64,000 nucleotides of DNA from JBEVJC01 sp040510375 (GCA_040510375.1 JBEVJC010000004.1:1-64000), one strand, 5' to 3'. Positions 49,819 through 59,728 are shown, numbered from the stretch's first letter. Made by a program: numbers and translations. The notes: generated by a model from the letters alone, not told the origin.

Positions 49819-50220
49819 ATGAAAAACATCTTCAACAAAGCACTGGCAATCGCCCTGTTCGCAGTATTCACGGTATCGTTTTCTACCTCTGCATTTGCGA
49901 TCGACGAAACAAATCCTTCAGGAGTAGAACTGAAATTTATCGGTAACCTGAAGAACCAGCCGATCTTCCAACTGATAGCAAACCATCCGGAAGAAACTGA
50001 ATACAGTGTATCAGTGATGGACGAAAACAATGTTGTTCTTTATAAGGACAATGTTAAAAGTGGTGTAACGGGTAAAAAATTCATGCTGAATACAGATGAA
50101 TTAGGTGATGCATCAATCCGTTTTGAAATCACAGGTAAGAAGAATAACAAGACTATTGTTTACGAAATCAACCGCAACTCACATGTTGTTTCTGATCTCG
50201 TGATCAACAAAGTCAAGTAA
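49819..50220 (+). CDS. Secreted protein with a beta-sandwich-like mature domain
   Basis: This 133-residue exported protein has a strong signal peptide (KALAIALFAVFTVSFSTSAFA, about 7-27). The mature part is rich in beta strands: VELKFIGNLKNQPIFQLIAN, YSVSVMDENNVVLYKDNVKS, GVTGKKFMLNTDELGDASIR and NKTIVYEINR. The pattern resembles the Bacteroidota family of short proteins with an Ig-like or T9SS-sorting-like sandwich. No sorting signal is visible. It is monocistronic with its own perfect terminator, which suggests high expression. Confidence 0.85.
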   Translation: MKNIFNKALAIALFAVFTVSFSTSAFAIDETNPSGVELKFIGNLKNQPIFQLIANHPEETEYSVSVMDENNVVLYKDNVKSGVTGKKFMLNTDELGDASIRFEITGKKNNKTIVYEINRNSHVVSDLVINKVK

Positions 50221-50241
50221 GAAATTATTCCCTCAGAAAAC

Positions 50242-50269
50242 AAAAAACCGGCAAACGCCGGTTTTTTTT
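50242..50269 (+). terminator. Terminator after the secreted protein gene
   Basis: AAAAAACCGGC (50242-50252), loop AAAC, GCCGG then eight T (50257-50269). A perfect stem 21 bp after the stop; it can also serve the convergent gene at 50293. Confidence 0.94.
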
Positions 50270-50292
50270 ATGCCTTTATTTTGAAGCACCGA

Positions 50293-50547
50293 TTAATTGC
50301 GCGCAGTAGTATAGGCTGCCCTTGCACGTTCAAATCCTTCCGTTGTTAAACGGATGATAAGTGTATCCTGTTGTTCAGTTTCTAACAGGTCTTCGGCGGC
50401 CAGGAGATCCAGATGTTCCTTGATCACCGACCACTCCTGCAACTGACGAAGGATCAGTTCACGTGGACGGCAAGCATACCTTTCGGGCTGGGGATCGTCT
50501 TTTACGATCTCGTAAATTGTTTGTAAAAGCTGGTAATGGTCTTGCAT
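50293..50547 (-). CDS. Small hypothetical protein, possibly winged-helix
   Basis: This 84-residue soluble protein is mainly helical (YQLLQTIYEIVKDDPQPERY, LQEWSVIKEHLDLLAAEDLL). It ends with a possible beta wing (DTLIIRLTTEGFERARAAY). The arrangement of helix, helix and beta-hairpin is like a winged-helix fold, a cautious guess. No partner gene is in the same operon. Confidence 0.65.
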   Translation of the reverse strand: MQDHYQLLQTIYEIVKDDPQPERYACRPRELILRQLQEWSVIKEHLDLLAAEDLLETEQQDTLIIRLTTEGFERARAAYTTARN

Positions 50548-50691
50548 ATTCTAAAAATATGGAAAGGTTCCTTCAGTTTTAAATTAATTATTCACACCTG
50601 TACTGCATAAGTCAGCCTCCTCTTACTATTTGGCTGGAAATCAACGCCTGTCCTTCCACAGCGGCCAGCAAGGGAAAAAAGACCCGGTCGT

Positions 50692-51579
50692 TTACTGGCT
50701 GAATCCTTTACCAATGAACTGCAGGGCGGGTATGATCCCGGACCGCCAGTACTCCCAGGTATGTGCACCGTCGCGCACACGATACTCATGTGGCACCTCT
50801 TTGTCGAGCAACGCAATATGAAGCTGGCTATTCCCTTTGGCCAGGAAATCATCATCGCCGCAATCGATCCAGTATCTTACTTTCTTCAGGTCACCGGCAC
50901 TTTTTACTTCAATCAGTTTTAAGATCGAATTGTCATTCCATGTTTTATTTAACCGGGCTGTACCACTTAATCCCTTTCCGAATATGGGTCCGAAAATAGG
51001 ATCATACCATTGCTGCGGCATGGAAGAAAAGGACTGGTCGTTCCAGACAGCGGAACTTAATCCTGCAACAGCCTGGAATAGTTCCGGATGTTTTAATCCG
51101 TATACAAGTGTACCATAACCACCCATTGACAAACCGGCTACCCCGCGATACTGACGGTTTGATTTTATCCGGTAGGTCTTCTCCACAGCCGGCATAAATT
51201 CTTTCACAAAAAAATCTTCAAACTTTTCTTTACCGTCATCTGAATCGATGTAAAATGTTGAATCCGCATCCGGCATTATAATAATCATTGGCGGAATAGT
51301 ACCATCTTCTATGGCCTTATCAGCAAGCCGGTCGATCTGGCCAAATTGCAGCCAGCCCGTGTTATCGTCAGAAAGACCATGCAGCAGGTAAACCACCGGA
51401 TATGTTTTTTCAGAAGTATTGTAATCGGCTGGCAGGTAAACGGTATAACGAACGGGATGCGGAAGGATCTTGCCCCTGACAACAGCTTCCTCAATGACCT
51501 TACCGCGTTGCTGGGCATAAGTGGTAAAGGCCGACAAAATCAGCAGGCATAAGCAGGTAACTGGCACAATTCTATTCAT
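50692..51579 (-). CDS. Secreted alpha/beta-hydrolase esterase
   Basis: This 295-residue exported esterase belongs to the esterase-D/XynZ-type family. The signal peptide ends near TTYAQ. The fold is marked by TYPVVYLLHGLSDDNTGWLQ, the nucleophile elbow GVAGLSMGGYGTL (Ser), an acidic residue in VRYWIDCGDDDFLAKGN, and the C-terminal catalytic His in RVRDGAHTWEYWR. Family members release acetyl or feruloyl groups from plant polysaccharides or hydrolyse small esters; the true substrate is unknown. It lies alone between the small gene and the clpB terminator. Confidence 0.92.
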   Translation of the reverse strand: MNRIVPVTCLCLLILSAFTTYAQQRGKVIEEAVVRGKILPHPVRYTVYLPADYNTSEKTYPVVYLLHGLSDDNTGWLQFGQIDRLADKAIEDGTIPPMIIIMPDADSTFYIDSDDGKEKFEDFFVKEFMPAVEKTYRIKSNRQYRGVAGLSMGGYGTLVYGLKHPELFQAVAGLSSAVWNDQSFSSMPQQWYDPIFGPIFGKGLSGTARLNKTWNDNSILKLIEVKSAGDLKKVRYWIDCGDDDFLAKGNSQLHIALLDKEVPHEYRVRDGAHTWEYWRSGIIPALQFIGKGFSQ

Positions 51580-51712
51580 ATGGCTTTTTTTGGGCTAAAT
51601 ATAGTTGATTTTGTACTCGTCAACACTGTGATATGCAGGATGGAACAAAGGTTAATAATTTACCAGCGGCCCGGCTTCAGACGATAGTTGCGAACCAGGA
51701 ACTGCATTAAAA

Positions 51713-51752
51713 CAAAAAAAGCCAGGGGTCTTCTTTAAAGAAACTCCCTGGC
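51713..51752 (-). terminator. Terminator of clpB
   Basis: GCCAGGG (51721-51727) pairs with CCCTGGC (51746-51752), with an inner TTCTTTAAAGAA stem. On the - strand it is followed by seven T. It lies about 70 bp beyond the clpB stop. Confidence 0.88.
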
Positions 51753-51820
51753 CTGTTCTGTTTGCCATCGGGGGAATTGTTCCCCGTTTTTTCCGGTAAC
51801 GGATCCCGGATCATGGCGTT

Positions 51821-54436
51821 TTATTTTTTTTCCATCTCTGGTGTCTCATTCCTGAACACCACGGTATTGTCAAATACATCCACGAGCACCGGATGGGTCC
51901 GGTCAACATCACCCGCAAGGATCCTTTTACTCAGTTTATTCACAATCTCTTTCTGGATCAGCCTTTTCAGGGGCCGGGCACCCAGTTGCAGGTCAAAGCC
52001 CTGTTCGGCCAGGAACTCAAGTGCATAGTCACTGAACTCAAGCCTGATACCACTTTCTTCAACCAGTCGGGTAAGATTGTTCAGCTGGATCTTCACGATG
52101 TTCCGGATCTCCTTCCTCAGTAATGGATGGAACATGATGATCTCATCTACCCTGTTCAGGAACTCGGGGCGGATGGTCTGTCTCAGCAGGTTCATCACAT
52201 CAATCCGGGCCCTGTCAGTTGCTTCTTCCAGATGCCGTTCATCAACTCCTTCATAGGCTTCCATGATCAGGTGGCTACCGATATTACTGGTCATGATAAT
52301 GATCGTGTTTTTGAAATTGACCACGCGACCTTTGTTATCGGTAAGGCGCCCATCGTCAAGCACCTGCAAAAGCACATTCCATACATCCGGATGGGCTTTC
52401 TCAATTTCATCGAGTAATACCACACTGTATGGCTTGCGGCGCACGGCTTCCGTGAGTTGTCCGCCTTCATCATACCCCACATAACCGGGAGGTGCACCTA
52501 CCAGGCGGCTCACTGTATGTTTCTCCTGGTATTCACTCATATCAATCCGGGTCATCATGGATTCATCATCAAACAGGTATTCTGCCAGTGCTTTTGCCAG
52601 TTCGGTCTTACCAACCCCGGTTGTACCAAGGAAGATAAAGGAACCAATAGGTTTTTTCGGATCCTGAAGTCCGGCCCTGCTTCTGCGGATTGCATCAGAA
52701 ACCGCTGTGATGGCTTCTTCCTGTCCAACCACGCGTTCGTGCAGATGACTTTCCAGGTTTAATAATTTTTCGCGGTCGCTTTGCAGCATCTTGCTTAGTG
52801 GGATTCCGGTCGACTTGGCCACGCTTTCAGCGATATCCTCTGCATCGACTTCTTCCTTCATGATCCTTGAGTTCTGGCTGATCGATGCCAGTTGTTCAGA
52901 GAGCTCGGCTGTTTTCTGTTCCTGTTCTTTTATTTTACCATAACGGATCTCGGCCACTTTACCATAGTCACCATTACGTTCGGCCTGCTCGGCTTCCAGC
53001 TTCAGTTTCTCCACAGCGGCTTTTGAGTCCTGCAGTTTTTCAACGATCTCTTTTTCTTCTTTCCATTTTGCACGGAAGGTATCCCGTTCAACCGCCAGGT
53101 TGGCGATCTCGGTATTCAGTGCATGGAGTTTGGCCGTATCATTTTCCCTTTTGATGGCTTCCCTTTCAATTTCCAGCTGACGGTACTGGCGCTCCAGCCG
53201 GTCAAGTTCTTCCGGCATTGAATTCATTTCAAGTCGCAGCTTGGCAGCACTTTCATCAATCAGGTCGATAGCTTTATCGGGCAGGAAACGATCGGTAATA
53301 TACCGGCTCGACAATTCCACAGCTGCAATAATCGCTTCGTCCTTGATACGCACATGGTGATGCGTTTCATAACGGTCCTTCAGTCCCCGCAGGATACTGA
53401 TCGCGTCTTCAATACTTGGTTCATCAATGATCACGCGCTGGAACCTTCTTTCAAGGGCTTTATCTTTTTCAAAAAATTTCTGGTATTCGCTGAGGGTAGT
53501 GGCACCTACGGCACGCAGCTCACCCCTTGCCAGTGCGGGTTTCAGGATATTTGCTGCATCCATTGCACCTTCACCGCCTCCGGCACCAACCAATGTATGG
53601 ATCTCATCGATGAAAAGGATGATCTCTCCATCGCTGCCGGCTACTTCCTTCACAACCGACTTCAATCGTTCTTCAAATTCACCTTTATATTTTGCGCCAG
53701 CAATCAGCAATCCCATATCGAGTGCATAAATGATTTTTGATTTCAGGTTCTCCGGTACATCCCCGTTAACAATACGATGGGCAATACCTTCAGCAATTGC
53801 AGTTTTACCCACACCCGGTTCACCAACCAGGATCGGATTATTCTTTGTCCTCCTGGAAAGGATATGTAAGGTGCGGCGAATTTCTTCATCGCGGCCAATC
53901 ACCGGATCCAGTTTGCCTTCCCTCGCCAGTTCATTGAGGTTTTTCGCATATTTATTCAATGCATTGAATTCCTGCGATTGGGTTTGTGAAGTAACGGAAT
54001 CACCCTTCCGTAATTCACGGATGGCGGCGATAAGCCCTTTCTCTGTGAGACCGGCATCCTTCAGCAGTTTTGCCGTAGAATCGTTGCCCTGGACAATGGC
54101 CAGCAGCAGGTGTTCGGGGGTAATGAATTCATCATTGAATTGTTTGAGTACCGCACCTGCACGAAGCACTACATTATTTGCTTCACGGCTTACCTGTTGG
54201 GCCGGATCACCGGAGGCCTTTGGCAAACGGGCAATCAGGTCCTCCAGACGAGTATCAACCAGGTTGACCGTAACATTATTCTTTTTAAGCAGGTAATCAA
54301 TGGGTGAGTCTTCCTGCTCAAGCAACGCTTTGAGGATATGTTCAGTCTCAATATTCGGAGACTGCGAATTAAAAGCAACCTGCTGCGCCTGCTGGAAGGC
54401 CTCGGCTGCTTTTATTGTAAAATTTCCTAAGTTCAT
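51821..54436 (-). CDS. clpB: ClpB disaggregase (AAA+ chaperone)
   Basis: This ATP-driven hexameric chaperone works with DnaK to rescue aggregated proteins. It has an N domain (FTIKAAEAFQQAQQVAFNSQ, about 1-150), first AAA+ domain with GEPGVGKT (205-212), coiled-coil middle domain (about 400-530, rich in Glu/Lys/Arg), second AAA+ domain with GTTGVGKTELAKAL (about 605) and RIDMSEYQEKHTVSRLVGAP. The C-terminus LGARPLKRLIQKEIVNKLSK follows. Length 871 is standard. It sits alone with a strong terminator; no CIRCE or other heat-shock operator was recognised upstream. Confidence 0.98.
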   Translation of the reverse strand: MNLGNFTIKAAEAFQQAQQVAFNSQSPNIETEHILKALLEQEDSPIDYLLKKNNVTVNLVDTRLEDLIARLPKASGDPAQQVSREANNVVLRAGAVLKQFNDEFITPEHLLLAIVQGNDSTAKLLKDAGLTEKGLIAAIRELRKGDSVTSQTQSQEFNALNKYAKNLNELAREGKLDPVIGRDEEIRRTLHILSRRTKNNPILVGEPGVGKTAIAEGIAHRIVNGDVPENLKSKIIYALDMGLLIAGAKYKGEFEERLKSVVKEVAGSDGEIILFIDEIHTLVGAGGGEGAMDAANILKPALARGELRAVGATTLSEYQKFFEKDKALERRFQRVIIDEPSIEDAISILRGLKDRYETHHHVRIKDEAIIAAVELSSRYITDRFLPDKAIDLIDESAAKLRLEMNSMPEELDRLERQYRQLEIEREAIKRENDTAKLHALNTEIANLAVERDTFRAKWKEEKEIVEKLQDSKAAVEKLKLEAEQAERNGDYGKVAEIRYGKIKEQEQKTAELSEQLASISQNSRIMKEEVDAEDIAESVAKSTGIPLSKMLQSDREKLLNLESHLHERVVGQEEAITAVSDAIRRSRAGLQDPKKPIGSFIFLGTTGVGKTELAKALAEYLFDDESMMTRIDMSEYQEKHTVSRLVGAPPGYVGYDEGGQLTEAVRRKPYSVVLLDEIEKAHPDVWNVLLQVLDDGRLTDNKGRVVNFKNTIIIMTSNIGSHLIMEAYEGVDERHLEEATDRARIDVMNLLRQTIRPEFLNRVDEIIMFHPLLRKEIRNIVKIQLNNLTRLVEESGIRLEFSDYALEFLAEQGFDLQLGARPLKRLIQKEIVNKLSKRILAGDVDRTHPVLVDVFDNTVVFRNETPEMEKK

Positions 54437-54573
54437 ATCGATTTCTTTAAATGGTTCTTTTAAGATTCCACAAACCGGATGCCCGAAGCAGGATCATCCG
54501 GTAACTGGTATGGTTTAACATATTTAACACCGGTCTGGTGCAAATGATAATCCAACCCTTAAATTGCGTTACT

Positions 54574-55638
54574 ATGTCATGTATAAGCCTTTCAACCTGC
54601 CTAAAATGCCTTATCCTGTCGGCCGGACTGCTAGTCTTTCAGGGTGTCCGGGCCCAGGAGGGATTTACTGATCTGGACCAGCAACTGATCAGCCGTCAAA
54701 AGCAATTGAATAAAAACTATGTTGTCCAGGTCTGGAAGCAGGGAGATACCCTTATTTACCAGAAACTGGGGGGCGATCTTATTGCAAGAGCTGCGGTTCC
54801 GATGGAACATAGCAGCGTATGGCTGACCACTGCCCTTGTAATGATCCTGGTGGACGAAGGCAAAATTTCGCTGGATGACAAGATCACCCGATGGCTGCCC
54901 GAATTTGAAAAATATGGTAAGAATTATATTACGATTCGTCATTGCCTGACGCATATGACCGGTATTAAAGGCGACGGACCCGGCATCGGAAAACTGTTCC
55001 AGAAAAAGAAATTCAGTTCGCTGGAAGAAGTAGTGAATAGTTACGCAGCCCGTGAAATACAATCGAACCCCGGTACGGAATTCCGGTATAATAGTATCGG
55101 TCCGGATATTGCCGGACGCGTGCTGGAAGTGGTGACAAAAAAACGGTTTGACCAACTGATCAAACAACGTTTGTTCACCTTCCTGAAAATGAGAAGCACC
55201 AGTTTCTCCAATGTAATGGGTGGTGCCGTCAGCCCATCAACCGGAGCTACTTCAAGTGCAGATGATTATACCAGGTTCCTGGTGATGCTCCTGAATAAAG
55301 GCACCTATCATGGACGAAGGATCCTGAGTGAAGAATCGGTTCAGGAAATGCTGAAACAACAGGTGGATCCATCACTGATGAAAGACACACCAAAAGGCAC
55401 TGAAGGCTTTTCTTATGCGTTGGGAAGCTGGCTGGTTAAAACGGGCACAGATGGTAAAAACGGAGGCACAGTATTTATAAATCCCGGGCTTCCCGGGGCC
55501 TGGCCAATGATCGACACCTGCCGGGGTTACTCATACCTGTACGTGGTTAAAGAACCATCTGAAGAAGAAAAAGGCGGGATCAATCTTGAACTGAAAGCGT
55601 TGGTGGACGGGCATTTCACAGGGAATTGCGGGGAGTAG
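54574..55638 (+). CDS. Class C beta-lactamase-fold protein with lost catalytic residues
   Basis: This exported protein, about 354 residues from the ATG at 54574 (signal peptide ending VRAQ), has the fold of Bacteroidota serine hydrolases. It shows VWLTTALVMILVDEGKISLD, WLPEFEKYGKNYITIRHCLT, HMTGI, FRYNSIGPDIAGRVLEVVTK and TGATSSADDYTRFLVMLLNK. The catalytic S-x-x-K expected just before WLTTALVM reads HSSV (His91-Val94 counted from 54538), so the Ser and Lys appear to be lost. The Y-x-N motif is also rearranged (YNS). It may bind rather than hydrolyse a peptide or ester. Confidence 0.85.
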   Translation: MSCISLSTCLKCLILSAGLLVFQGVRAQEGFTDLDQQLISRQKQLNKNYVVQVWKQGDTLIYQKLGGDLIARAAVPMEHSSVWLTTALVMILVDEGKISLDDKITRWLPEFEKYGKNYITIRHCLTHMTGIKGDGPGIGKLFQKKKFSSLEEVVNSYAAREIQSNPGTEFRYNSIGPDIAGRVLEVVTKKRFDQLIKQRLFTFLKMRSTSFSNVMGGAVSPSTGATSSADDYTRFLVMLLNKGTYHGRRILSEESVQEMLKQQVDPSLMKDTPKGTEGFSYALGSWLVKTGTDGKNGGTVFINPGLPGAWPMIDTCRGYSYLYVVKEPSEEEKGGINLELKALVDGHFTGNCGE

Positions 55639-55719
55639 GAAACTGCAGCCGGGGCAAGCGATCAGCGGAGGTATTGTTTTGTTGATCTGATTTATTGGCG
55701 TTCAGTGAACAGTATGTTA

Positions 55720-57624
55720 TCAATTTCCCTTCAGCAAAACAACCCTGTTGCGATCGGCTTTATATACCTTTTCCAATGTGGCCACAATATCCGGATACCT
55801 AATCGCAGGAAAATCACCGCCTTTGTATTTCATGATCCGTTTATAGATCAACTGGTTTTTATCGAGCCTTACTTCAGTGGAATAAGTACAAATCTCGTCA
55901 TCGATCTTAACAACGGGCGGCATCGACTCGATTGTATAATTACCCGGCAGGTTAATCACTGCCGAGTCCGTATCAATATAACCTTCACCCAGTCGCACCG
56001 CAAAACGACGCGTTTCATCCGGCAGTGGTCTCAGGTCTGAACGGGACATTATATTCGGATTAATGAATAACCGTTTACCGGTAATGGTAGCATAATTCAA
56101 AATTTCCATTTCCAGTTTTTCATTCACCACCGGAACCTGGTTACGGATCTCACCGTAATCAAAATTTTTCACTTCATAGGTTGCGAAATCGAGTTTATCC
56201 TGCAGGTATTCTTTGACACGGTCGCGCGATAATGAACTCAACATCCGATGAAGCTCGTCCTGCTGAAGCCCGCTGTATTCGGTAATTGTATTCACCTGCA
56301 ACCTGCCGTCGGCTTCGAGGGAGGCTGTAATGTAGCGCTGCTGCGTGTTCTGGTGAATTGTGTAAACCGGTGTACGCACCAGTTTGCCTCCCTCGGGTGT
56401 AATGAGTAAGGTAAACCGGTTACTGGTAAAATCGCTGAGATAACCAGTACTATTGGTCTGACTGGTACATTCCAGCCAGGTACTGTCTTTATCACCGGGC
56501 ACACAAACAATCACATGGTTAAACTGCACCGTAGGAAATCGTTCATCCACATCGGCTTCATTTGCTCCTGCCCTGATCAGCGAATAATAAGCAGGAATGC
56601 CGGCTTCTTTTAACAGTGCCACCATATAATTGGACAATGCTTTACAATCGCCATACCCATTGGCAGCCACATAACTGGCGGGGAATGGCCGCCACCCGCC
56701 GATACCAAGCTGTACACTTACATAACGAGTATTACGTTGCAGGTAGCTGTAAAGGCTGTCGATAAGTTGTTTGCGGTTACTGGTCCGGCCCATTATATTT
56801 TTCACCTCCGACTTTACCTGCAGCGGAAGAACATCAAGTCCCTTGTTGAGTAAACCGATAAATTCTCCAAACTCCTGCCATCCTCCCATCCTGCCTTTAA
56901 AGTCTTCTATCTCGAATTCATCCGGACCCAGCAATACCCCCGGCGTTACCTGTCGCCATGCGGGCGACCTGTATTCACGCTGCAAACCAGCAAATGCATG
57001 AAGTGACCAGGTGTAGTTTGTTTGTTTGGCTGTAGAGCTGATAACGGGTTCACCAGAATAATTGAACGATTTGTAACGAAGGGAATAACCAGCCGGGGTA
57101 GTCACCACAAAACGGCTGTTTTCAATTGCCATGGAAGCTCCCCATACCGGCAACCAGCCGGGAAGGAAGAAGGTACCCTGCTGTTCAATCCTGATTTCAT
57201 ATTCCACAGTATATGGATAAACCCGGTGATGAAAATTATGATGTTTGACACGATCATCCACTGCAAGGTCATTTTGAGTAAAAATTGGTTTATCACTAAT
57301 ATCATTCTTCCTGAGTGAACGGATCTTTTTTCCGGAAGCATCATATAAATAACCTTCAATCTTTTCAATCCGGGTGAATTTGTCGTACTGCAGTTCAAGG
57401 TCTGCAAAAACGGAACCCGCTTCATTCAGCACAGTCAGGATATAATGATGATCGATGATTACTTTGTCCAGGCTTTTGATGGTCACCTGTTTTTCATCCA
57501 GCCTCATCACCGAGTTTGCGCTCTGCGTGAGTGAAGGCGTGAGGGAAAACATCGAAGGAGCCTGCGCAATCGTTGCGGTGCAGATCATCAGTGGTAACCA
57601 GCGAAGCAGGTTTGATACGGTCAT
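55720..57624 (-). CDS. DUF3857 / transglutaminase-fold protein, catalytic residues present
   Basis: This 634-residue exported protein has a signal peptide ending near TIAQ. The DUF3857 domain covers about 45-215 (VIIDHHYILTVLNEAGSVFA). A transglutaminase-like domain (about 270-390) has the catalytic Cys in YVAANGYGDCKALSNYMVAL and the His in VQFNHVIVCVPG, then STWLECTSQ where Asp is usual (Glu-Cys here). A C-terminal beta-rich region follows. It overlaps the next gene upstream (57621) by four bases, so the two are translated as a pair. The substrate is unknown. Confidence 0.92.
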   Translation of the reverse strand: MTVSNLLRWLPLMICTATIAQAPSMFSLTPSLTQSANSVMRLDEKQVTIKSLDKVIIDHHYILTVLNEAGSVFADLELQYDKFTRIEKIEGYLYDASGKKIRSLRKNDISDKPIFTQNDLAVDDRVKHHNFHHRVYPYTVEYEIRIEQQGTFFLPGWLPVWGASMAIENSRFVVTTPAGYSLRYKSFNYSGEPVISSTAKQTNYTWSLHAFAGLQREYRSPAWRQVTPGVLLGPDEFEIEDFKGRMGGWQEFGEFIGLLNKGLDVLPLQVKSEVKNIMGRTSNRKQLIDSLYSYLQRNTRYVSVQLGIGGWRPFPASYVAANGYGDCKALSNYMVALLKEAGIPAYYSLIRAGANEADVDERFPTVQFNHVIVCVPGDKDSTWLECTSQTNSTGYLSDFTSNRFTLLITPEGGKLVRTPVYTIHQNTQQRYITASLEADGRLQVNTITEYSGLQQDELHRMLSSLSRDRVKEYLQDKLDFATYEVKNFDYGEIRNQVPVVNEKLEMEILNYATITGKRLFINPNIMSRSDLRPLPDETRRFAVRLGEGYIDTDSAVINLPGNYTIESMPPVVKIDDEICTYSTEVRLDKNQLIYKRIMKYKGGDFPAIRYPDIVATLEKVYKADRNRVVLLKGN

Positions 57625-59633
57625 GGTTTCTTCTTTTTGAAGACGATCTGTTCATTGTGTTTTCTGACCACAATGCTGAAAAACTCACGGAGGGAATCAT
57701 ATTCTTCCGGATAAAAATAACAACGTTTCAGGATAAGTCTCGACCTCAGGGAAACGGATCCGTTTGAAGAAGTTATCAGGTATTCGAAACTGCCCTCGTT
57801 TTCCGGATTTAGTTTCATTTTTAGTTGCCTTGGTAACTCATCCACTTCGTAACCCTCCGGGATATCCAGCCGGAGCAGGTAGGTTTCATCAATCTGGTAA
57901 GGCATTTCAACCGGGTAATTCCTCACAGCCGATTTAAACGGGTTTTCCTTCATTCCTGCATTAAACATCGGGTTCAGGTATATTATATCACTTTCATCCC
58001 CCTTCATTTCGAACTGGTATTTTACAACGAGCGGCACATCATAATCTGAAAGGGAATCGATTACCAGGTTACTGATGGAGACATCTTTCCCGAATCCCTT
58101 CTGCAGATCGGTCAGGTATCCGTTATTGCCATTACGTATGATCTTTTCACGCAGTGCTATTGATTCATAATAACCGGAGCGTTCTTCACTGGTACCACTG
58201 AGACTGCCATTTTCCTTTGCCTGGAGAAATACGGATGTCGATTTTTTTTCGAGCAGCATATCTGATGTGAGAAATAACGAATCAGCATTTTCACTAACCA
58301 CCCTTGCATGTCCGTTATAAAGTTCCGGTTCGAGGCGGTTAAAACCGAGACGTGGGTTACTTGCATCCAGCAGCACCGTATCCCTGCCCACCAATGCCCG
58401 GGCAATTATATAATTGAAGCGGCTGATAAGCGGATACTGGGCGTAAACCCAGCCATGGCTGCGGGTACTGAGCATTACAGGGTCGGCGATCAACCCGGCC
58501 TTGCGGAGCATTGCCACCAGCAGCATGTTGATCTCTGATTCCGATCCGGTTTTTGCCTTCAACACCTGCCGCATTGGCTTGCGGACATAAATCGATGTAT
58601 AGTTTTCATTGGTGATATTATCACGCACCCAGGTATAGATCTTCCTCGCTTTTTCGAGTGGCGTCCCATCGTTGCCACCGATATCACTGATAGTATTGTT
58701 GAGCCAGCCGTTTTCCTTTTCAAGCTGTTGTCCGAATTCTTCGTAAGACAATAACTTCTTCATGGCATCGGGCCATGTGCCCATTACATTACGTGGGGTA
58801 AGCGGTTCCCGGTATTCTGCCAGCTGGAACTCGATCCTTGACACGTGATTACGCAGCGTGGAGGTAAAACGTTCTTCCTTCAGTGCCGGCACATCCTTCA
58901 TTACCCAACGGTGATCAGAAACACCTGCGCTGAATGATTGCACCCTTGAATTGATATTGGAAGAATTATCATTTACACTAAATCCCACTACCCGGTCCTT
59001 CCGTTCATTCAGGAAAAACTTCTGGTAACCCTGGAACAGCCATACATAACTGAAGAACTGGGGTATGATTGCTTTGTAATCGCTCCATAACACCGGGTAA
59101 TCTCCCTGGAAATTCCACGGCTGCAGGTTGAACAGGAAATCGGATACGAGTTTGTATTCATATTCTATAATACAACCTTCCCTGACAGCGGGAAAAGTAA
59201 ATTTTTTTACAACCAGGTTTTTATTGATGCGGGTTTTAAACACACTTTCCTTAACATCAAGTTTTGTCTCTACTATTTTGCCATCTTCCAGGTTATAGGT
59301 CACGGCCTTCAGTGATTCCAGCTGTTCTTCCATTCCATCGTCGGTATACAGGCTGATCTCCACATCGGCAATATCATATCCCTTCCGGTTGATGATCCTT
59401 GCGCGGCGAAAAAATTTGTACTCGGTGGAAAACCAACCTTTGTCATTGCCGGTAAACTCGGATGAACCAATATCTGCCAGCACAATAGCTGAAGCGTTGG
59501 AGTCAATAGAATAAACGGCTGGCTCGAAATCAGCTTTACTCAGTTTCCCGAATTTGTACTTGTTTTTGTCCTGGGCATGGACCGGTCCGGCTGCCAGGAA
59601 CAGCAGGATTAAGCAGGTTAGGCGAACATTCAT
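57621..59633 (-). CDS. DUF3857 / transglutaminase-fold protein, catalytic Cys and His absent
   Basis: This 670-residue paralogue has a signal peptide ending PVHAQ. The DUF3857 domain is recognised by YKFFRRARIINRKGYDIADV and FPAVREGCIIEYEYKLVSDF. The transglutaminase part (ARKIYTWVRDNITNENYTSI, MLLVAMLRKAGLIADPVMLS, TRSHGW) keeps the fold. Where the partner has GDCKALSN this protein has GSESEINM (Cys to Glu), and FNHV is FNYI (His to Tyr). It is therefore likely to be a non-catalytic partner or binding protein for the enzyme encoded four bases into its 3' end. Confidence 0.92.
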   Translation of the reverse strand: MNVRLTCLILLFLAAGPVHAQDKNKYKFGKLSKADFEPAVYSIDSNASAIVLADIGSSEFTGNDKGWFSTEYKFFRRARIINRKGYDIADVEISLYTDDGMEEQLESLKAVTYNLEDGKIVETKLDVKESVFKTRINKNLVVKKFTFPAVREGCIIEYEYKLVSDFLFNLQPWNFQGDYPVLWSDYKAIIPQFFSYVWLFQGYQKFFLNERKDRVVGFSVNDNSSNINSRVQSFSAGVSDHRWVMKDVPALKEERFTSTLRNHVSRIEFQLAEYREPLTPRNVMGTWPDAMKKLLSYEEFGQQLEKENGWLNNTISDIGGNDGTPLEKARKIYTWVRDNITNENYTSIYVRKPMRQVLKAKTGSESEINMLLVAMLRKAGLIADPVMLSTRSHGWVYAQYPLISRFNYIIARALVGRDTVLLDASNPRLGFNRLEPELYNGHARVVSENADSLFLTSDMLLEKKSTSVFLQAKENGSLSGTSEERSGYYESIALREKIIRNGNNGYLTDLQKGFGKDVSISNLVIDSLSDYDVPLVVKYQFEMKGDESDIIYLNPMFNAGMKENPFKSAVRNYPVEMPYQIDETYLLRLDIPEGYEVDELPRQLKMKLNPENEGSFEYLITSSNGSVSLRSRLILKRCYFYPEEYDSLREFFSIVVRKHNEQIVFKKKKP

Positions 59634-59703
59634 AGCGGACGTTTTGGTGGCATTGACTCACTCCACCGCAATTTTAGGTAAATTATCTGAAATCTGTCTA
59701 ATG

Positions 59704-59711
59704 TATCTTTG
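59704..59711 (+). promoter_or_regulatory. Promoter -7 box of queG
   Basis: TATCTTTG matches TAnnTTTG. It is followed immediately by GCGGATTATCCGC (59711-59723), a 5-bp stem with TTA loop, and the ATG at 59729. The leader is therefore under about 15 nt and largely a hairpin. The upstream -33 element is not clear. Confidence 0.65.
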
Positions 59712-59728
59712 CGGATTATCCGCCAGTA

